A DNA stretch of 64,000 bases from JBCBKP01 sp038521625 (GCA_038521625.1 JBCBKP010000014.1:15823-79822), one strand, 5' to 3'. Positions 42,475 to 52,032 are shown, counted from the stretch's first letter. Notes: a model not told the origin generated them from the letters alone. Translations and numbers: made by a program.

Positions 42475-44298
42475 TCAGCCGGCGCGCTCCGTGGCGACGT
42501 GGTAGTGCGGGTCTTCGCTGATGTTGACCTCGACGAGTTCGCCCGCGCGATCGAGGAGCCGACGGCAGTCGTTGCTGAGGTGCCGGAGGTGCAGGCGTTT
42601 CCCAAGCGTTTGGTAGCGGTCCGCGAGCGCGTTGATCGCCTCGAGCCCCGACTGGTCGTACACCCGGCTGAAGTAGAAGTCGATCACGACGTCGTCCGGG
42701 TCGTCCTGCGGCGTGAACAGACCGCGGAACCGCGTGACGCTGCCGAAGAAGAGCACGCCGTGCAGCTGATAGATCTTGCTGCCGTGCTCGTTGAAATTCA
42801 CATCGGCGATCAGGTGCTTGCTCTTGTTCCACGCGAAGACGACCGCGGAGAGGGCGACGCCGATGATGACCGCCGTCGCGAGATCGTGCATCAGCACCGT
42901 GTACGCCACGACGGTCAGCATGATGAGGACCTCGGTGAACGGGATGCGGCGCCAGGTCTGGAGCGTCGTCCACTCGAACGTGCCGATCACGACCATGAAC
43001 ATGACGCCGACCAGCGCGGCCATCGGGATGGCCTCGATGTAGGGCGACAGGAACAGGATGAACAGGAGCAGCGCCACGGCCGCGGTGATGCCCGACAGCG
43101 GGCCTCGGCCGCCCGCCTTGACGTTGATCAGCGATTGCCCGATCATCGCGCAGCCGCCCATCCCACCGAAGATTCCGCAGGTGACGTTCGCGACGCCCTG
43201 GCCGATGCACTCGCGGTTGCTGCGCCCTCGGGTGTCCGTCAGTTCATCGATGAGCGTGAGGGTCATGAGCGATTCGATCAGGCCGACGCCCGCGAGGATC
43301 AGCGAGTAGGGGAGGATGATCCACAGCGTCGCGAGGGTCGCGGGCGGCATCGTGAAGTCCCACCAGGCCGGCCGCGGGAGTCCGCCCGCGATGCCCACCC
43401 CGCCGGCATCGACGCTCTCGATCGCGGCGTCGATCTCGTCCTGCGTGAGCGGCGCGATCGGCTCGCTCGCCTCCGGCACCGCCTCGACGCCGGGCGGGAG
43501 GTCCGAGCCGGCGGCACGCAGCACCTCGAGGTCTTTCTGCCGCTGCGCAGACTCGACGGCCGCGGCTCGCGTGCTGTCGATGAGCATGTCGCCCACGGTG
43601 AGCAGCGGACGCGGGGCCGCTCCGGCGGTGGCGTCGTCCCGGCCCGAAGCGGACGAGTTGATCGCGATGGCCGCGAGCGAGACGACGACGATCGCGGCGA
43701 GCGAAGCCGGGACAGCCCGCGTGATCCGCGGAAGAAAGGCGATGATCGCCATGGTGGCGGCGACGAGTCCGAGCATCTGCCACAGGCGGACGCCGGTGAG
43801 GAATGTCATCTCACCATCGCCGCCGAGCGTCTTGAAGCTGCCGAGCTGCGCGAGCAGGATCACGACCGCCAGGCCGTTGACGAATCCGAGCATCACCGGG
43901 TGCGGGACGATCCGGATGAAGCGACCGAACTTGAGGAGTCCGACGCCGATCTGCAGGACGCCGCAGAGCACGACCGCCGGGAAGAGGTAGCCGATCCCGT
44001 GATCGGCGACGAGCGACACGACGACGACACCCATGGCGCCCGTCGCCCCGGAGATCATGCCCGGCCGGCCGCCGAAGATCGACGTCACGAGACAGATGAT
44101 GAACGCCGCGTAGAGCCCGACGAGCGGCGGGACCCCGGCGAGGAATGCGAACGCGATCGCCTCGGGGACGAGGGCGAGGGCCACGGTGAGCCCGGACAGG
44201 ATGTCCGACCTCGGCGAGCCGCTGAGGCCGGATCTCAGATTGATGACGGGCTGCGCTCGCGAGAATAGCTTTCGCAGTCCGCGGTCGGGGTCGGGCAT
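42475..44298 (-). CDS. SulP-family anion permease with STAS domain and a hydrophilic insertion
   Basis: 607 residues. Membrane domain with SulP signatures: SGLTVALALVPEAIAFAFLAG (35-55), ISGATGAMGVVVVSL, VPHPVMLGFVNGLAVVI (131-147), and NRECIGQGVANVTCGIFGGMGG. A C-terminal STAS domain (about 490-600) follows. The family carries sulfate, bicarbonate or related anions; the sequence resembles the BicA-like branch, but the substrate cannot be assigned. Residues about 213-310 are a polar, acidic insertion between membrane helices (RDDATAGAAPRPLLTVGD, LTQDEIDAAIESVDAGG) that most relatives lack. GAGG precedes the ATG. Confidence 0.9.
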   Translation of the reverse strand: MPDPDRGLRKLFSRAQPVINLRSGLSGSPRSDILSGLTVALALVPEAIAFAFLAGVPPLVGLYAAFIICLVTSIFGGRPGMISGATGAMGVVVVSLVADHGIGYLFPAVVLCGVLQIGVGLLKFGRFIRIVPHPVMLGFVNGLAVVILLAQLGSFKTLGGDGEMTFLTGVRLWQMLGLVAATMAIIAFLPRITRAVPASLAAIVVVSLAAIAINSSASGRDDATAGAAPRPLLTVGDMLIDSTRAAAVESAQRQKDLEVLRAAGSDLPPGVEAVPEASEPIAPLTQDEIDAAIESVDAGGVGIAGGLPRPAWWDFTMPPATLATLWIILPYSLILAGVGLIESLMTLTLIDELTDTRGRSNRECIGQGVANVTCGIFGGMGGCAMIGQSLINVKAGGRGPLSGITAAVALLLFILFLSPYIEAIPMAALVGVMFMVVIGTFEWTTLQTWRRIPFTEVLIMLTVVAYTVLMHDLATAVIIGVALSAVVFAWNKSKHLIADVNFNEHGSKIYQLHGVLFFGSVTRFRGLFTPQDDPDDVVIDFYFSRVYDQSGLEAINALADRYQTLGKRLHLRHLSNDCRRLLDRAGELVEVNISEDPHYHVATERAG

Positions 44299-44398
44299 GC
44301 GGTCCTCTGGCTTCGTTGCTTTGGTGGTCGGGTGGGCGGCTACACCCGGGGGGGCGTGGACGCCGCACGCCGGGGATCGCGTCAGGATACGCTCCGGG

Positions 44399-47335
44399 CT
44401 AGGGACACCCCTCGTCCATCGCCAGCAGGAACGCGCCGAGGTCGTCCGAATCCACCGAGCCGTAGGGCGCCGCCATGTCGGCCGAGGCCGCCCCCGCGTC
44501 GTGCGCCGCCAGGTACGCGATCATGTCGAAGACTGTGATCGCGCCGTCGCCGTCGAAGTCGCCCGGGCAGCAGACGCCGGCGCCGAGCGAGCAGGTGTCG
44601 ATGAGCGCGTACTCGGCGGGATCGAGCACGGCGTCGCCATCGACCGAACGCGGCGCCTGCCGGCTCGGGTCGAGCGCCCCGCCGTCGGCCGTGGCGTACG
44701 ACCCGACCGCGATCGCGATCATCTCGGGGACGCCGCCCATCTCGCCGGCGAGATCGATCACGCCCTCGAGAACAGCGCCGCGGGCCAGCCGGGTCCCGCC
44801 ATCCGCGTCGAACCAGCCGGCGTAGTCGTTCGTGGACTCCGCGGCCAGGAAAGCGTCCCAGCGGGCGACCTGCCCGGCCTTCCCCCACGGCGAGGGCACC
44901 ATCGCGCCGGGGGACGCCGCGACGAATATGAATCGGTCATTGCTCCCGGAAGGCGGCGTCGCGGCCACGTAGAGCTCGGTCCCGCGGACCGCCGCCCAGA
45001 GGTCGACGGCGCCGAGCGAGACCGCGACGGCGGATGGGTCGAGCTCGCCGTCGAGGACGAACGCGGGGTCGGTGCCGCCGGCGACGGGGAAGCGCCAGTC
45101 GGCGCCGGCGTTGTTGTCCCAGGTCCCCGATCCGTTGTTGAAGACCAGATCGAGCGCCTCCGCGTCACCCGGCAGCGGGATCGCCCCCGTCCACACGCCG
45201 TCGCCGTCGGAGTCCGACATCGGGAGCGCATCGGCCAGGAGCCTGGCCCAGCCGTTCACGCCCACATGCGCGTAGACCTGCGCCGCCGACGCGATCGGCC
45301 CGCCCGAGGCGTCGTACTCGATCGTCGCGGATCCGCCGGCGACGAGCGGCTCGGGCGCCACAGCGACGGAGCCGGACCCGCTGCCGCCCGGACCACCGCT
45401 CGAGGCGGCGCCGACCCAGACGTGCTGGATGTCGGTGCGCCGCGTGTTGCCCGCGGCGTCGACCGCCTCGACGTAGTAATCGATCAGGACGTCCCGCTGG
45501 CCGGCGATCCTGGCGCCGTACCGCGTCGCGATGCGCGTGGGCGCTTCAACGTACGACGGCCGGGGCGGGTGCACCGAGGCGGTCATCGGGATCGAAGCCC
45601 AGGCGCCGACGCCGGCGCCGCCGACGTAGGTTTCGTTCTCGAACGTCGCCGGATCGTTGAACCCGTCGCCGTCGGCCCGCCACCTGAGCGTCACGCTGGC
45701 GAGGCCCGAGACGTCGTCCGCGAACGTCCACACCTCGAAGTCGCTGGGCATCGCGACACCGAACTCCTCGCCGCCCGGGTTGTACGGCTCGCGCTGCGGG
45801 AGAAACACGGTCGGCGCGGTCGTTTCGTTGCCGATCGCGCCGGCGACGACCGGCCACGCCTCGGCGACGGCCTGGTTGCTCCCGACCGTGACGTTCGAGT
45901 CCCAGACCTCGGTGCCGTCCCAGTACCAATGGTCCGAGGCCTGCGCGGCGAGCAGGAACCGCCAGGCGCGCTCGACGGCGTCGCCGGTCCCCGCGAGGAT
46001 CGCCTCCGGGGAAGTGTTCTCCGGACCCGTCAGGTCCTCGGCGGTGAAGACGACGTTCTTGGCCGCGGTCAGCACCGCCCACGAGTTCCGGTCCGGGCTC
46101 CAGCCGTCGGAGCCGGGATCTCCGAGCCACTTCTTGAACTCGGGATCGCCCGCGTCGGCGCCGGCCCAGCTCCCCGCCTCGACGTGGACGACGGCGTTCT
46201 GCGGGACCGGGAAACGCTCGAGGTAGTCGTCCACCGTCGTGGCGTTGTAGTTGGGGGTCGCGGACACCCAGTTCACCATGGCCCGGAAGTTTGAGTTGTA
46301 GTAGCCGTCGCTGCCGCCGCCGAAGTTGTCGCCGTCGTGATGGAGCATGACGAACATCGGGCGCGATGGGTCGGTGTTGTACTGGCGGTACTGGTCCATC
46401 ACCCGCTCATACAGGAAGGCGCCGAACCCGCCGCGACCGTCCTCGTTACCCTCGTAGCGGGCGGCGGGGACGGCGATGATCCGCGAGACGTCCCCGGGCC
46501 GGAGATCGGCCGGGTCGGCGTTGGGATCGACCCACTCGACCCAGGCGGGCTGGTAGCTGAACGGTGCGCTCACGGGCGTGGGCGCCCAGAGATTCTGAAG
46601 GCTCACCCACGCGCCGCCGCTCGCGGTCGGATCGGGGTTGACCTGGTCGGCCGGGTTCGGGCGCGCGATGCTCGAGGCGTCGGAGTGTGGGAAGCCGGCG
46701 CTCGCGCGGTCGAAGTGGATGCTGTCGACGAGGGCCCACTCGATGCCCTCGGCAGCGAGCGCCGGGATAATCCGCTTATGGAACGCGGTCTCCGGCGGGA
46801 AGATGCCCCGGCTCGCCGGGCCGCCGAAGACGCTCAGCTGCTTGGCCCGGTGGAGGCGGATCTGCATGCGGATGTCACGCTCGTCGAGCAGAGGCATGAG
46901 CGGGTGGTGGAAGCCGAAGCCAACGAGGTCGAGACGCTCGTTGCCGAGCGCGGTGTTCCACTGCCGCGCCTGCGTGTAGTCGCTCTGCCAGTTCGTCCAG
47001 TTGAACGGCGCCGCGATCTCCATCGCGTCGAGATTCTCGACGAGCGAGCCGGAAAACGAGACCTGCGCGCCGAGGTTCGGTTGGCCGAGCCCGGACTGGA
47101 TCGCGTTCCGGGGCCAAGGGCGGTACGGCCCGACGCGCATGTTGTGGACATCCTGGACGCCGAAGCTGAAGAGCCCGGCGGCGTCGACCTGCGGCGGCGT
47201 CAGATACGGCACGTAGATCGGCTGATGCATGTGCCACAGGAATCCGAACTCGATCGGCGCCTGCGCACGGGCCTGGCCCGCGGAGACCCCCGCGGCGACG
47301 AGCGTCAGCGCGCAACGGAACGCATGCTTACTCAC
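44399..47335 (-). CDS. Secreted GH57-type amylase with starch-binding domain and dockerin-like anchor
   Basis: 978 residues. Signal peptide about 1-25. GH57-type (beta/alpha)7 catalytic region about 28-500: LWHMHQPI (33-40), FGFHHPLMPLL, nucleophile region GIFPPETAF with Glu182, and FVMLHHDGDNFGG for the acid/base segment. A beta region follows, then a CBM25/26-like starch-binding domain (near 705-770: AQVYAHVGVNGWARL, SDSDGDGVWTGAIPLPG, LVFNNGSGTWDNNAGADWRF). A further beta domain is followed by the C-terminal CCPGDFDGDGAITVFDM..DEGCP dockerin-like module. It should degrade alpha-glucans extracellularly. GTG start at 47335 with a weak Shine-Dalgarno; a TATACT-like -10 (47384-47379) lies upstream without a good -35. 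Confidence 0.88.
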   Translation of the reverse strand: MSKHAFRCALTLVAAGVSAGQARAQAPIEFGFLWHMHQPIYVPYLTPPQVDAAGLFSFGVQDVHNMRVGPYRPWPRNAIQSGLGQPNLGAQVSFSGSLVENLDAMEIAAPFNWTNWQSDYTQARQWNTALGNERLDLVGFGFHHPLMPLLDERDIRMQIRLHRAKQLSVFGGPASRGIFPPETAFHKRIIPALAAEGIEWALVDSIHFDRASAGFPHSDASSIARPNPADQVNPDPTASGGAWVSLQNLWAPTPVSAPFSYQPAWVEWVDPNADPADLRPGDVSRIIAVPAARYEGNEDGRGGFGAFLYERVMDQYRQYNTDPSRPMFVMLHHDGDNFGGGSDGYYNSNFRAMVNWVSATPNYNATTVDDYLERFPVPQNAVVHVEAGSWAGADAGDPEFKKWLGDPGSDGWSPDRNSWAVLTAAKNVVFTAEDLTGPENTSPEAILAGTGDAVERAWRFLLAAQASDHWYWDGTEVWDSNVTVGSNQAVAEAWPVVAGAIGNETTAPTVFLPQREPYNPGGEEFGVAMPSDFEVWTFADDVSGLASVTLRWRADGDGFNDPATFENETYVGGAGVGAWASIPMTASVHPPRPSYVEAPTRIATRYGARIAGQRDVLIDYYVEAVDAAGNTRRTDIQHVWVGAASSGGPGGSGSGSVAVAPEPLVAGGSATIEYDASGGPIASAAQVYAHVGVNGWARLLADALPMSDSDGDGVWTGAIPLPGDAEALDLVFNNGSGTWDNNAGADWRFPVAGGTDPAFVLDGELDPSAVAVSLGAVDLWAAVRGTELYVAATPPSGSNDRFIFVAASPGAMVPSPWGKAGQVARWDAFLAAESTNDYAGWFDADGGTRLARGAVLEGVIDLAGEMGGVPEMIAIAVGSYATADGGALDPSRQAPRSVDGDAVLDPAEYALIDTCSLGAGVCCPGDFDGDGAITVFDMIAYLAAHDAGAASADMAAPYGSVDSDDLGAFLLAMDEGCP

Positions 47336-47476
47336 TCTTTCACCCCAGACGTTCGAGACTCAGCCGACCGAAGGGTCCAGTATAGCGTCTCAAAGTTCTG
47401 GGCCGTCGCCGTAATCCATTCGTGATGACATGGATGCGGCTCGGGCCGCGGGCGTGGTTGATCGCGGCCGCTCGGG

Positions 47477-48502
47477 TCAGCCGCCCGGGCCCCGAGCCAG
47501 TTCGCGCCGCCATCGCCGCAGACGCGCGAAGGCCTCCGCGTCCGCCGTGAGGCGCGCTGCCGCCGCACCCGCGGCTGCAGCCACCTCCGGGGCGTGCTCG
47601 GCCCGCTCGCTGTTGCACGCGTGCACGATCAGATCCGCGCCGGCGCCGGCCGCCGCGGCGATGACATCCTCGAGCGCCCCCTGCCGGCGCACGCCCTCCA
47701 TGTCGAGCGAGTCGGTCATGATGACACCTCCGAAGCGCATCCCCTCGCGAAGAAGCCCGGTCGTGATCGGTCGCGAGAGGCTTGCCGGCCGCGATCGGTC
47801 GTGGCCGCGATGCAGCACGTGCGCGGTCATCACCGAGATCCCGTCCCGGGCGCACAGGGCGCGGTACGGGGCGAGGTCGCGGCCCGGATCGAACGATCGG
47901 GTGATGTCGGGCAGGGTCTTGTGTGAATCGCCCGGCGCCGAGCCGTGACCCGGGAAGTGCTTGAGCGCGCAGCCGATGCCGCGACCGCGGTGCGCAACGA
48001 TCACCGCCGATGCGCACTCGACGACCGCGTCCGGATCGCCGCCGAACGAGCGGCCGAGACCACCGATCACCGGCGAGCCATCTCCGATGTCGACGCACGG
48101 CGAGAGGTTCAGATTGATGCCCACGTCCGCGAGTTCCGCGGCGAGACGATCCGCCGCCGCCACGCGGTCGCGCGGCGGCATCCCGGCGAACTCCGCGGCA
48201 GATGGGTGTGCGGCGAAACCGTGATCGGGTCCGAGGCGCTGCACCCGCCCGCCCTCCTGATCGACGGCGATGATGGTGTCTGCGCCGAGGCGCGATCGGA
48301 TGTGCGCCGTCAGGCCTCGCAGCTGATCGCGGCCGATCACATTGCGGGCCCGGCCGGAGGCGACGTCCCGATCGAACAGCAGCACCGCCCGGACACCCAC
48401 GCTCGCGCATGCGGCGAGGTCGGTCTCGAGACCCGGATCGCCCGGCTCGGAGCCGCGAAGCCCGAGCATCAGCCGCTCGCCGATCTTCGCGTCCGTCGTC
48501 AT
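47477..48502 (-). CDS. nagZ: GH3 beta-N-acetylglucosaminidase (NagZ type)
   Basis: 341 residues, the usual length of cytoplasmic NagZ, with no signal peptide. Motifs: AVDQEGGRVQRLG, NLSPCVDI, ALKHFPGHGSAPGDSHKTLP (the flexible GDSH catalytic loop with general-acid His), and MTDSLDM with the nucleophile Asp. It removes GlcNAc from GlcNAc-anhydroMurNAc or its peptides. It is the last gene of a coupled operon: its ATG overlaps the stop of the sodium symporter gene by 4 bp (ATGA). The frame stays open upstream, but that sequence is antisense-like arginine-rich translation of the symporter gene. Confidence 0.93.
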   Translation of the reverse strand: MTTDAKIGERLMLGLRGSEPGDPGLETDLAACASVGVRAVLLFDRDVASGRARNVIGRDQLRGLTAHIRSRLGADTIIAVDQEGGRVQRLGPDHGFAAHPSAAEFAGMPPRDRVAAADRLAAELADVGINLNLSPCVDIGDGSPVIGGLGRSFGGDPDAVVECASAVIVAHRGRGIGCALKHFPGHGSAPGDSHKTLPDITRSFDPGRDLAPYRALCARDGISVMTAHVLHRGHDRSRPASLSRPITTGLLREGMRFGGVIMTDSLDMEGVRRQGALEDVIAAAAGAGADLIVHACNSERAEHAPEVAAAAGAAAARLTADAEAFARLRRWRRELARGPGG

Positions 48503-49926
48503 ATCGCGGTCCTCGCTCCGACCAGCGAGCACGCGGCCGCGGAAACGAGCGTGCCGGCGAGCATCCGCCAGCCGATGGATATCGAGCCCAGGACTCCCGT
48601 CGCGAGCAGCGCGACCACGGCGGCGCCGAGGACGAGCGCGGTGACGACCGAGACCGTCGAGCCGCGCCCGAGCAGCAGCACGGAGATGAACACACCGAGC
48701 AGCCCGGCGTAAGCGTAGATCATGACGCCGAGCGCGAACGGAATCAGCCCCTCCTCTCGGCCGCCCTGCGAGAGGGCGAATGCCCCCGCGCACAGCGTCA
48801 GCGCCGCACCGCAGGCGATGCTCACGAGCCGGGCGTCGGCGAGCCGCGACCGACCGAGCCCGAAGTCGACGACCAGGGAGCTGGACATCGCGTTGAGCGC
48901 CGAATCGGTGCTGCTCATCGCGGCCGCGAAGAGCCCGGCCACGAGCATGCCGCGCAGCCCGATCGGGAGGTCCTGGAGCATGAACGCGAGAAACACACGC
49001 CTCGTGTCGTCCGATTCGATCGTGCCGGCCGCCTGGTCGCGGAGGTAGAGCAACAAGCCGACGGCGAGGAAGATCCCGACCATCCCGACGCCGAGCACGC
49101 CGGAGAGAATGAGCGAGCGAGAGGCCTTCTCGGCCGATGAGGCCGTCAGCAGCCGCTGCGCGAGGTCCTGGTCGGTCGCGAACGCGGCGGCGTTGAAGAG
49201 TGTCAGGCCGAGAAGCACGCTCCAGATCGTGAACGGACGCGAGAGATCGAGGCTCCAGTCGATGACCCGGAGCTTCTCGGCGTCGTCGATCTGCACTCGC
49301 TCGGGCAGCTGGCCGAGGAGAACCCACACGCCGGCCGCCACCGCGACGATCATCACGAGCGCCTGGAGCGCGTCGGTCGCGATCACCGCACGGATCCCGC
49401 CCCAAGCGCTGTAGGCGACCGCGATCAAGCCGAGCAGCGCGACGGAGATCAACAGCTGCCCGGTCTCCAGACCGCCGAAGAGGATCAGGCTGCAGGGGAT
49501 CGCCGCGACGTACAGGCGCACCCCGCTCGCGAGCAGACGCCCGATCAGGAACGCCACGGCGCACGCCCGCTGCGCGGGCCGGCCGGCCCGCTGCCCGATC
49601 GCCTCGTACACCGTGCTCGCGCCCACGGCGTAGAAGCGCGGCAGAAAGACCAACGCGACCGCGACCGACGCGAGCACGCTCGCGATGGACGCGGATAGGT
49701 ACGACAGGTCGCCGGCGTACGCGGCCTGGGGAGCCCCGAGGAACGTCACGCCAGAGACCGACGTCGCCACGACCGAGATCGCGATCGCCCAGACCGGCGT
49801 GCGCCGGCCGCCGGTCAAGAGCGACTCGCGATCGGTCACCCGCCCGCCGAAATGGAAGCCGATCGCGACCGTCGCCACGGCGTACGCGCCGAGGACGGCC
49901 CAGTCCGCGGGGGCGAGCCCCGTCAC
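48499..49926 (-). CDS. Sodium:solute symporter (SSS family), probable cell-wall sugar importer
   Basis: 475 residues with about 13 hydrophobic helices. SSS-family features: VATSVSGVTFLGAPQAAYAGDLSY near the first Na-binding region, RFYAVGASTVYEAIGQRAG, YSAWGGIRAVIATDALQALVM, and GLFAAAMSSTDSALNAMSS (Na-site Ser/Thr). It couples uptake to sodium in the inner membrane. GTG start overlaps the murQ stop by 4 bp and its own stop overlaps the nagZ start by 4 bp. Its place inside an anmK-murQ-nagZ operon suggests that it imports anhydro-muropeptide sugars, MurNAc or GlcNAc-anhMurNAc in place of AmpG (inference). Substrate not proven. Confidence 0.9.
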   Translation of the reverse strand: MTGLAPADWAVLGAYAVATVAIGFHFGGRVTDRESLLTGGRRTPVWAIAISVVATSVSGVTFLGAPQAAYAGDLSYLSASIASVLASVAVALVFLPRFYAVGASTVYEAIGQRAGRPAQRACAVAFLIGRLLASGVRLYVAAIPCSLILFGGLETGQLLISVALLGLIAVAYSAWGGIRAVIATDALQALVMIVAVAAGVWVLLGQLPERVQIDDAEKLRVIDWSLDLSRPFTIWSVLLGLTLFNAAAFATDQDLAQRLLTASSAEKASRSLILSGVLGVGMVGIFLAVGLLLYLRDQAAGTIESDDTRRVFLAFMLQDLPIGLRGMLVAGLFAAAMSSTDSALNAMSSSLVVDFGLGRSRLADARLVSIACGAALTLCAGAFALSQGGREEGLIPFALGVMIYAYAGLLGVFISVLLLGRGSTVSVVTALVLGAAVVALLATGVLGSISIGWRMLAGTLVSAAACSLVGARTAI

Positions 49927-50840
49927 TGGCGGCCACCCAGCGCCGCATCCAGGTCCCAGCCCGCCTCATCGAGCGTCCGCTCGGCACGCTCGCGCGGGAC
50001 GCCGAGCCGGTGCATGACGACCGCGGTCTTCACCCGTCCGCCGGCGTCGTCGAGCAGCTCGACGGACGCCCCGCGGTCCCGACCGGTGAGCGACGCGACG
50101 ATCCGAGCGGCGCGGTCCCGCAGCTTCTGATTGGTGGCGCTGACATCGACCATCAGACCGCGGTGGACCTTGCCGGCGGTCGCCATCACGCCCGTCGAGA
50201 TCATGTTGAGCGCCAGCTTGGTCGCCGTGCCCGCCTTGAGCCGTGTCGAGCCGGCCACGATCTCCGGCCCGGTGTCGATCTGCACGAGGTGCTCAACCAC
50301 GAATCCGCTCGGGGGCTCGCCGCACGTCAGCAGCGCGGCGAGCGCCGCCCGCTCGCGCCCATAGGCGACCGCGGCGAGCGCGTACGGCGTGGTGCCGCCG
50401 GCGGTGATCCCGATGACCGTGTCGTCCGCGCCGATGTCGAAGCCGGCGAGGTCGGAGGCCGCCTCGGCGGCGACGTCCTCGAGGTGCTCGCTCGATTCCC
50501 GGAGCGCGCGGTCACCGCCCGCGATGACGCCGACGACGCGCCCCGGCTCGGTCAGGAACGTGGGGGGGCACTCGGACGCGTCGAGCACGCCGAGCCGGCC
50601 CGATGTCCCGGCGCCCGCGTAGAAGATGCGTCCGCCCCGCGTGAACCGCGGCGCGATGGCCTCGACCAGCGCCGTGATCCGGTCGAGCGACCTCGCGACG
50701 GCCTCGGGAACGGCGCGGTCCTCGCGCGACATCAGGGAGAGCAAGCCCGCGACGTCGCCGGGCGCGAGCTCCGCCGAGCCCGCGTGCACAGCTTCGGTCG
50801 CGACCCGGGAGCGATCGGGCGGCGTCACGCCTGGATCCAC
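49923..50840 (-). CDS. murQ: N-acetylmuramic acid 6-phosphate etherase
   Basis: 305 residues, normal length. SIS-domain sugar-phosphate enzyme with GGRIFYAGAGTSGRLGVLDASECPPTF, ITAGGTTPYALAAV, and TRLKAGTATKLALNMISTGVMATAGKV-type signatures. It removes lactate from MurNAc-6-phosphate to give GlcNAc-6-phosphate. GTG start at 50840 with GGAGG close upstream. It overlaps anmK by 16 bp and the transporter gene by 4 bp, so AnmK's product is handed directly to it in the pathway. Confidence 0.97.
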   Translation of the reverse strand: MDPGVTPPDRSRVATEAVHAGSAELAPGDVAGLLSLMSREDRAVPEAVARSLDRITALVEAIAPRFTRGGRIFYAGAGTSGRLGVLDASECPPTFLTEPGRVVGVIAGGDRALRESSEHLEDVAAEAASDLAGFDIGADDTVIGITAGGTTPYALAAVAYGRERAALAALLTCGEPPSGFVVEHLVQIDTGPEIVAGSTRLKAGTATKLALNMISTGVMATAGKVHRGLMVDVSATNQKLRDRAARIVASLTGRDRGASVELLDDAGGRVKTAVVMHRLGVPRERAERTLDEAGWDLDAALGGRQ

Positions 50841-51919
50841 AGGCCCTCCCTTCCGATCGTCTCGTCGCGTCCCGTGACGGCCGGAAGCGTCACGCGCACA
50901 CCGTCCCGAGCGAGCAGCCCGAGCACGCCCATCGCCGCACCCTCGCGGTGCTCGGCGGCAACGCCCAATTCGTCGGTTGTCCGCGCCGCACCCGTCGCGG
51001 CGGCGATGGCCTCGACCAGCGCCGCGTTGCGCACGCCGCCGCCCGCGAGGATGACCTCGGCGTTTTGGGCTCGCGCACTCAGTGCCGCGGCGATCGCCGA
51101 CCCGACCGCGCTCGCGGCCGTCGCGGCCGCGTCCTCGGGCGCGAGCCGAGCGCAGGCCGAGTCGATCCAGCCGGCCGCCTCGTCGCCCGACCCGAGCGAT
51201 CGTCCGGCGCTCGACTGAGCGTCCAGGATCGTGACGAGCTCATCGGCGAGGCCGCGATCGACGGTCCCGCGTCTCGCGGCGGCGCCGCCGCGATCGAACC
51301 GGGCCTCCAGCGCCCGCCTGGCGACCCCGTCGAGCACATGGTTGCAAGCGCACACGTCGAATCCGGCGATGGAACCGACGCCGGCACCGGCGGGCAGATG
51401 CGTGGCGTTGCAGAAGCCGCCGAGGTTCACGATCACGCGGTCGTGGGCCGGATCGCGGTACATGACCCAGTCGGCGATCGGCGTGATGGGCGCGCCCTCG
51501 CCGCCGGCCGCCGCGTCGGCGCCGCGCAGATCGCAGACGATCTCGCCGGAGAAGACGCGCGCGATCGGCCAAGGATTGAGAAGCTGCCAGGTGAGCGGCG
51601 GCTCGTGGAACAGCGTCTGCCCGTGGGCGGCACAGAGCTGTGGCGGAGCGCCAGAGGATTGTGCGAGCAGGGCGCCGACAGCCCGCGCGTGCCGCTCACC
51701 GATCTCGAGGGAAAGACGCGAGAGCTCGCTCGCGGACACGCGCTCGCCCGATGCGATCTGCCTGAGCCGCTGTCCGAGGTCGCCGAGCGTGACGGAGAAC
51801 GCATCGACGATCCGGACGCGGATCTCCAGCCCGCGCCCGGTGCATTCGATCAAGACCGCGTCGACCGCGTCCATGCTCGTGCCCGACATGCAACCGATCG
51901 CACGACGCGTCTCCCTCAT
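50825..51919 (-). CDS. anmK: Anhydro-N-acetylmuramic acid kinase
   Basis: 364 residues. Sugar-kinase/actin-fold signatures: IGCMSGTSMDAVDAVLIE (phosphate loop), AAHGQTLFHEPP, RVIVNLGGFCNATHLP, FDVCACNHVLDGV, and EVILAGGGVRNAAL. It phosphorylates and hydrolyses the 1,6-anhydro ring of anhMurNAc to MurNAc-6-phosphate. It is the first gene of the cell-wall recycling operon. The start at 51919 is chosen because GGAG lies about 7 bases upstream; an in-frame GTG at 51931 is the alternative. The CMSGTSMD motif and normal length make the call secure. Confidence 0.96.
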   Translation of the reverse strand: MRETRRAIGCMSGTSMDAVDAVLIECTGRGLEIRVRIVDAFSVTLGDLGQRLRQIASGERVSASELSRLSLEIGERHARAVGALLAQSSGAPPQLCAAHGQTLFHEPPLTWQLLNPWPIARVFSGEIVCDLRGADAAAGGEGAPITPIADWVMYRDPAHDRVIVNLGGFCNATHLPAGAGVGSIAGFDVCACNHVLDGVARRALEARFDRGGAAARRGTVDRGLADELVTILDAQSSAGRSLGSGDEAAGWIDSACARLAPEDAAATAASAVGSAIAAALSARAQNAEVILAGGGVRNAALVEAIAAATGAARTTDELGVAAEHREGAAMGVLGLLARDGVRVTLPAVTGRDETIGREGLWIQA

Positions 51920-52032
51920 CGAATGCTCCACTAAGAGCGTCGATCGTACCTTTCACCGGATCGCGAGGCGCCGATCGGCCACGATCGTGTCACCGCCGAC
52001 TGCGCGGTGTCTGCGAATTTCGACAATCGGGC

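Noticed and set aside
48503..49987. N-terminal extension of the nagZ frame to about 836 residues
   Set aside because: The extra part is Arg/Gly-rich antisense-type translation over the symporter gene. NagZ is complete from the ATG at 48502 with a 4-bp overlap to the symporter stop.
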